A stretch of DNA of 64,000 nt from Amycolatopsis sp. FBCC-B4732 (GTDB lineage Bacteria > Actinomycetota > Actinomycetes > Mycobacteriales > Pseudonocardiaceae), in NCBI RefSeq assembly GCF_023008405.1, contig NZ_CP095376.1, forward strand, positions 2,938,001 to 3,002,000. Reading direction: 5' to 3'. This document shows positions 59,852 through 64,000 of the stretch, one piece after another. The notes below the pieces were generated by a model. The model was not told where the DNA came from. It saw only the letters and a list, made by a program, of their open reading frames with translations, and did not search any database. A program made the translations under genes and the position numbers. Within the stretch, counting starts at the first letter, position 1; the number at the start of each line of letters is the position of its first letter.

Positions 59852-61120
59852 ATGACAGAAGCGTCTACGGTGCACGATTTCCCCGAGAAGTCGGGTAGTG
59901 CGTCGAACCAGACCGCGCGGCTCCTCGCGGACCGCGCGGCCGGGGAGGCGTACGTGGCATCGGTGTGCTTCAAGCACGGGCCACCCCGCCTGACCGGCGT
60001 GGAGCTGGAGTTCACCGTGCACCACGCCGACGACCCGGCAAGACCGCTCGATCCCGACGTACTCGCCACGGCGCTGGGCCCGCACACCCCGCGGACCCTC
60101 CGCCCCGACAGCCCCGCCGTGCCACTCCCGGCCGGCAGCCCGGTCAGCCTCGAACCCGGCTGCCAAGTCGAAATATCCGCGCTTCCCCAGGCCACGCTCC
60201 GCGAACTCGACGCGGTCGTCTCGGCCGATCTGCGCCACCTGCGCACTCTCCTCGCCCGCCACGGGCTCGAACTCGGCGAAACCGGCATCGACGCGCACCG
60301 CGCGCCGCGTCGGCTCCTGCGCACGCCGCGCTACGCGGCGATGGAACGCCGGTTCGCGCCCATCGGCCCCGGCGGCATCACGATGATGTGCAGCACCGCC
60401 GGCCTGCAGGTGTGCGTCGACGCGGGGGAGGCCGACCAGCACGCCTTCCGCTGGGCGGCCGCCCACGCCATGGGGCCGCCCTTGCTGGCCCTCTTCGCCA
60501 ATTCCCGCGTCCACGCCGGACGCGACACGGGGTTCGCCTCCGCCCGCTGGCTCGCGGTGCACGACACCGAAGCGGTCCGGTCGCGCACCGAACGCGTCGC
60601 GGGCGAACCCGCGGCGGAGTGGGCCGCCCGCCTGATGGACACGCCGTTGCTGGTGCTGCCCCGCGGCGACCGGCCGTGGGACGCGCCGGAGGGGCTGACG
60701 TTCGCCGACTGGATCGACGGCAAGGGCGCCGGCGCCCTGCTGCCGAAACCCACGTCGGTGGACCTCGACTACCACCTCACGACGATGTTCACCCCCGTCC
60801 GCCCGCAGGGGTACCTGGAGATCCGGTACCTCGACGCGCAGCCGCCGGGTGCGTGGCTGCCGCCGGTGGCACTGGTCTCGGCACTGCTCGCCCGCCCGTC
60901 CACGGTGGACAAGGTGCTCGACCTGTGCGCGCCGGTCGCGGGCCGGTGGAGCCTGGCGGCGCGGCGTGGCCTGGCCGACCCGGAGCTGGCCGCCGCGGCG
61001 GCCGCGCTCGCGGATCTCGGCTGCGCCGAGCTGGGCGCGACCGGGCTGGCGGACGAATCGATCACCGAGATCAGCGAGAGCGTGCAGGGGCGCGTGTCCC
61101 GATCGAGGAGCGAAGCATGA
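59852..61120 (+). CDS. egtA: Ergothioneine biosynthesis glutamate-cysteine ligase EgtA
   Basis: 422 residues from the ATG at 59852. GVELEFTVHHADDPARPLDP, PGCQVEISALPQATLRELDA, MMCSTAGLQVCVDAGEADQH, FANSRVHAGRDTGFASARWL and YLEIRYLDAQPPGAWLPPVA are typical of EgtA-type glutamate-cysteine ligases. It makes gamma-glutamylcysteine, the sulfur donor used by EgtB. It overlaps egtB by four bases (ATGA). The 120-bp leader upstream shows no clear operator. Confidence 0.93.
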   Translation: MTEASTVHDFPEKSGSASNQTARLLADRAAGEAYVASVCFKHGPPRLTGVELEFTVHHADDPARPLDPDVLATALGPHTPRTLRPDSPAVPLPAGSPVSLEPGCQVEISALPQATLRELDAVVSADLRHLRTLLARHGLELGETGIDAHRAPRRLLRTPRYAAMERRFAPIGPGGITMMCSTAGLQVCVDAGEADQHAFRWAAAHAMGPPLLALFANSRVHAGRDTGFASARWLAVHDTEAVRSRTERVAGEPAAEWAARLMDTPLLVLPRGDRPWDAPEGLTFADWIDGKGAGALLPKPTSVDLDYHLTTMFTPVRPQGYLEIRYLDAQPPGAWLPPVALVSALLARPSTVDKVLDLCAPVAGRWSLAARRGLADPELAAAAAALADLGCAELGATGLADESITEISESVQGRVSRSRSEA

Positions 61121-62460
61121 GCACAGAGGCAGAAGCACTGGACGACCTGAGCGCGCAGGACCTGCGCGCCCGTGCCGCCGAAGCACTGACGAGGGCGCGG
61201 GCGCGCAGCGAGGCGCTGACCGACGCCGTCGACGACGAAGACCTGGTCCGCCAGCACTCCAAGCTGATGTCCCCGCTGGTCTGGGACCTGGCGCACATCG
61301 GCGTGCAGGAGGAGCTGTGGCTGGTCCGCGACGTCGGCGGTCGCGAGCCGCTGCGCCCGGACATCGACGACATCTACGACGCCTTCCAGCACGCCAGGGC
61401 CGACCGGCCGGAGCTGCCGCTGCTCGGCCCGGCCGAGGCGCGCGCGTACGTGAAGCAGGTTCGCGAAAAGGCGTTCGACGTCCTCGAACGCGTGCCGCTG
61501 CAGGGCAGCAAGCTGACCGAGCGGGCGTTCGCGTTCGGCATGATCACCCAGCACGAGCAGCAGCACGACGAGACGATGCTGGCCACCCACCAGCTGCGCA
61601 AGGGCGACCCGGTGCTGCACGCGCCGGAGCCGCCGCCCGCCCGCTCCGGCGCGCTGCCGGCCGAGGTGCTGGTCCCGGGCGGCGCGTTCACCATGGGCAC
61701 GTCGGCCGAGCCGTGGGCGCTGGACAACGAGCGCCCGGCGCACGAGCTCGTCGTCGAGGCGTTCTGGCTGGACACCGTCCCGGTCACCTGCGGGGCGTAC
61801 GCCGAGTTCCTCGACGGCGGTGGCTACGACGACGAGCGGTGGTGGAGCCCGGCGGGCTGGGCCTACCGGACGGAGCACGGCATCACCGCGCCGCGGTTCT
61901 GGAAGCGGGAGCAGGACGGCTGGTGGCGGACCCGGTTCGGCGTCTACGAACGCGTCACGGCCGACGAGCCGGTCGTGCACGTCTCCTACCACGAGGCCGA
62001 GGCCTACGCGGCCTGGGCGGGCCGGCGGCTGCCGACCGAAGCGGAGTGGGAGAAGGCGGCGCGGTTCGACCCGGCGACGGGCCGGTCGCGGCGGTTCCCG
62101 TGGGGTGACGACGAGCCGTCCGCCGAGCACGCCAACCTCGGCCAGCGGCACCTGCGCCCGGCGCCCGCGGGCGCGTACCCGGCGGGTGCGTCGCCGACCG
62201 GCGTGCACCAGCTGATCGGCGACGTCTGGGAGTGGACGAGCACCGACCTGCACGGGTACCCGGGCTTCGTGCCCTTCCCGTACCGGGAGTACTCGGAGGT
62301 GTTCTTCGGGCCGGAGTACAAGATCCTGCGCGGTGGCTCGTTCGGCACCGACTCGGCGGCGATCCGGGGCACGTTCCGCAACTGGGACTACCCGATCCGG
62401 CGGCAGATCTTCGCCGGCTTCCGCACGGCGCGCGACGCGGCACCCGGCGAGGTGGACTAG
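61117..62460 (+). CDS. egtB: Ergothioneine biosynthesis iron sulfoxide synthase EgtB
   Basis: 447 residues from the ATG at 61117. The N-terminal DinB-like domain holds the iron ligands: His in LVWDLAHIGVQEELW and the pair in GMITQHEQQHDETML (H-E-Q-Q-H). The C-terminal FGE-sulfatase-like domain begins VLVPGGAFTMGTSAEPWALD and includes RLPTEAEWEKAARFDP, GDVWEWTSTDLHGYPGF and ILRGGSFGTDSAAIRGTFRN. The enzyme joins gamma-glutamylcysteine to hercynine with oxygen, giving the sulfoxide. An in-frame extension through egtA is rejected. It precedes egtC by five bases. Confidence 0.96.
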   Translation: MSTEAEALDDLSAQDLRARAAEALTRARARSEALTDAVDDEDLVRQHSKLMSPLVWDLAHIGVQEELWLVRDVGGREPLRPDIDDIYDAFQHARADRPELPLLGPAEARAYVKQVREKAFDVLERVPLQGSKLTERAFAFGMITQHEQQHDETMLATHQLRKGDPVLHAPEPPPARSGALPAEVLVPGGAFTMGTSAEPWALDNERPAHELVVEAFWLDTVPVTCGAYAEFLDGGGYDDERWWSPAGWAYRTEHGITAPRFWKREQDGWWRTRFGVYERVTADEPVVHVSYHEAEAYAAWAGRRLPTEAEWEKAARFDPATGRSRRFPWGDDEPSAEHANLGQRHLRPAPAGAYPAGASPTGVHQLIGDVWEWTSTDLHGYPGFVPFPYREYSEVFFGPEYKILRGGSFGTDSAAIRGTFRNWDYPIRRQIFAGFRTARDAAPGEVD

Positions 62461-62465
62461 GCACC

Positions 62466-63221
62466 ATGTGCAGGCACATCGCCTACCTCGGCGAGCCGGT
62501 TCCACCCGCCGAGGTGCTCTTCCGCGCGCCGCATTCGCTGCTGGTGCAGTCCTACGCGCCGGCGGACATGCGCGGCGGCGGCTCGGTGAACGCCGACGGG
62601 TTCGGGCTGGGGTGGTACCCCGGCCCGGGCTCGCCGCCGCTGCGCCACCGCCGCTCGACTCCACTGTGGACGGACGAGACGCTGCCGCCGCTGGCGGCGG
62701 CGGTGACCACGGGCGCGTTCGTCGCCGCGGTCCGCAACGGCACCACCGGCCTGCCGGTGACCGAGGCGGCCGCGGCGCCGTTCACCGCCGGGCGCTGGCT
62801 GTTCAGCCACAACGGCGTCGTCCGCGGCTACCCGGACTCGCTGGCCGGGCCGGCCAAGACGCTGCCGATCACCGAACTGCTGACCTTGGAGGCACCGACG
62901 GACTCGGTGGTGCTCTGGGCGCTGCTGCGCGCCCGGCTCGCCGCGGGCGAGGATCCGCTTCGGGCGGTGGCGGAACTGACCGCCGAGGTCGAAGCGGCCG
63001 CACCCGGCTCCCGGCTCAACTTCCTGCTCACCGACGGCGAAACGCTGATCGGCACCACCTGGACGCACGCGCTGTCGGTGCTCGAAACGCCGTCCGGCGT
63101 GCTGCTGGCTTCCGAACCCTGTGACGGTGACCCGCGCTGGCGGCCCGTCCCCGACCACCACGCCGTGCGCGCCACCGCGGCCGGCGTCGAACTGCTTCCC
63201 CTGACCCAGGAGAACCCATGA
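62466..63221 (+). CDS. egtC: Ergothioneine biosynthesis glutamine amidotransferase EgtC
   Basis: 251 residues from the ATG at 62466. MCRHIAYLGEPVPPAEVLFR exposes Cys2 as the N-terminal nucleophile after Met removal, typical of class II (Ntn) amidohydrolases; NADGFGLGWYPGPG, AVRNGTTGLPVTEAAAAPFT, WLFSHNGVVRG and LNFLLTDGETLIGTTWTHAL follow. It removes glutamate from the hercynylcysteine sulfoxide conjugate. It overlaps egtD by four bases. Confidence 0.95.
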   Translation: MCRHIAYLGEPVPPAEVLFRAPHSLLVQSYAPADMRGGGSVNADGFGLGWYPGPGSPPLRHRRSTPLWTDETLPPLAAAVTTGAFVAAVRNGTTGLPVTEAAAAPFTAGRWLFSHNGVVRGYPDSLAGPAKTLPITELLTLEAPTDSVVLWALLRARLAAGEDPLRAVAELTAEVEAAAPGSRLNFLLTDGETLIGTTWTHALSVLETPSGVLLASEPCDGDPRWRPVPDHHAVRATAAGVELLPLTQENP

Positions 63222-64000
63222 CCGAAGTCGATCTCGACCACCACCGCTCCGGCGACGCCGTCACCGCGGAACTGCGCGCCGACGTCGTCGCCGGCCTCAC
63301 CGCGGACCGCAAGTGGCTGCCGCCCAAGTGGTTCTACGACGCCGAAGGCAGCGAGCTGTTCGAGAAGATCACCCAGCTGCCGGAGTACTACCCGACCCGC
63401 AGCGAACGCGAGGTGCTGGCCGCGCACGCCGCCGACGTCGCGGAGCTGACCGGCGCGCACACGCTCGTCGAGCTGGGTTCGGGCTCGAGCGAGAAGACCC
63501 GCCTGCTGCTCGACGCGCTCACCGCGCACGGGACCATGGAGGCGTTCGTCCCGCTCGACGTGTCCGAGTCGGCGCTCGCCGAGGCCGCCGAAGCCATTTC
63601 GAAGGACTACCCGGGGCTGACCGTCCGCGGGGTGGTCGGCGACTTCACCCAGCACCTCGGCCTGCTGCCCGGCGGTCAGCCGCGGCTGGTGGCGTTCCTC
63701 GGCGGCACCATCGGCAACTTCCTGCCGGCCGAGCGCGCGGCCTTCCTGCGGTCCGTGCGGGAGGTCCTCGGCGAGGGGGAGTGGCTGCTCCTCGGCACCG
63801 ACCTGGTCAAGGACGCGGGCATCCTCGAACGCGCCTACGACGACGCCGCGGGCGTGACGGCGGAGTTCGACAAGAACGTCCTGCGGGTGATCAACGCCCG
63901 CCTCGGCGCGGACTTCGACACCGACGAGTTCGACCACGTCTCGCACTGGGACGCGGAGAACGAGTGGATCGAGATGCGCCTGCTGGCCCGCCGCGCGCTC
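63218..64000 (+). CDS. egtD: L-histidine N-alpha-methyltransferase EgtD, C-terminus outside window
   Basis: 261 codons are visible from the ATG at 63218; full EgtD is about 320 residues. LTADRKWLPPKWFYDAEGSE, LFEKITQLPEYYPTRSEREV, LVELGSGSSEKTRLLLDAL (SAM binding), VPLDVSESALAEAAE, LGGTIGNFLPAERAAFLRSV and LGTDLVKDAGILERAYDD are EgtD signatures. It trimethylates histidine to hercynine, the first committed step. EgtE, the C-S lyase of the pathway, would lie beyond the window if present. Confidence 0.96.
   Translation, partial: MTEVDLDHHRSGDAVTAELRADVVAGLTADRKWLPPKWFYDAEGSELFEKITQLPEYYPTRSEREVLAAHAADVAELTGAHTLVELGSGSSEKTRLLLDALTAHGTMEAFVPLDVSESALAEAAEAISKDYPGLTVRGVVGDFTQHLGLLPGGQPRLVAFLGGTIGNFLPAERAAFLRSVREVLGEGEWLLLGTDLVKDAGILERAYDDAAGVTAEFDKNVLRVINARLGADFDTDEFDHVSHWDAENEWIEMRLLARRAL

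Overview
The window is 64 kb of very GC-rich DNA with tightly packed genes, many GTG/TTG starts and many ATGA/GTGA stop-start overlaps. Gene content points to a Pseudonocardiaceae actinomycete, most like Amycolatopsis: an ergothioneine cluster, GarA, F420-dependent oxidoreductases, EspG/DUF3558 type VII accessory genes, zinc-free ribosomal protein paralogues and an AcnR homologue. The genus is an inference; no rRNA or tRNA gene is visible.

Layout. 1-5 kb: the N-terminal part of a GT-C-like membrane protein, an IclR regulator, and a TetR regulator divergent from a DUF2236/MpaB-type oxygenase and an F420-type oxidoreductase, with a 46-bp dyad between them. 5.1-10.8 kb: a four-gene unit that reads as sphingolipid catabolism (Tat-exported ceramidase, secreted sphingomyelinase-like phosphodiesterase, MFS permease, sphingosine-1-phosphate-lyase-like enzyme). 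10.8-11.7 kb: a less GC-rich stretch with a frameshifted TIGR02391-type gene. 11.7-14.9 kb: a MarR / drug-efflux MFS / dienelactone-hydrolase-like / DUF6295 operon. 15.0-19.1 kb: a zinc-limitation locus with a His-rich protein, two COG0523 proteins (one without a Walker A motif) and cysteine-free ribosomal proteins L32, L31, L28, L33, S14 and S18 in two divergent operons. 19.1-27 kb: MoxR ATPase plus metallopeptidase/VWA protein, a bifunctional siroheme synthase, an alpha/beta hydrolase, and a crotonase with a frameshifted acyl-CoA synthetase.

27-37.4 kb: two lipoprotein genes, an interspersed palindromic repeat, then the glycine/GarA module known from mycobacteria (CDP-alcohol phosphatidyltransferase, gcvH, garA, Rv1828-like MerR, DUF151 nuclease, Rv1830-like MerR, tandem glycine riboswitch, gcvP) with a MerR-thioredoxin-TetR group inserted. 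37.3-44 kb: a LuxR regulator, a secreted protein, and a cell-surface glycan group (epimerase, GT-C/GT2 fusion, GtrA, UDP-sulfoquinovose-synthase-like enzyme). 44-47 kb: an MmyB-type regulator with two matching ATTAC-N7-GTAAT dyads, an aldo/keto reductase homologue lacking part of its catalytic tetrad, and a 1.04-kb IS5-family element inserted exactly in a CTAG that held the stop codons of both flanking genes. 47-53 kb: a membrane protein with a long low-complexity repeat, a DNA-glycosylase-annotated protein, two CNNM/CBS proteins and an AcnR-like repressor with its operator. 53-57.3 kb: a type VII-associated mini-cluster (helical protein, DUF3558 lipoprotein, PPE-like protein, EspG-like chaperone) and a prolyl aminopeptidase. 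57.4-64 kb: a Glu/Leu-type dehydrogenase divergent from a LysR regulator, then egtA-egtB-egtC-egtD, the last running off the window.

The most interesting parts are the sphingolipid cassette, the zinc-limitation ribosome-remodelling locus, the stop-codon-preserving IS insertion, the GT-C/GT2 fusion beside a sulfosugar-synthase-like gene, and loss of one phospho-acceptor Thr in GarA.
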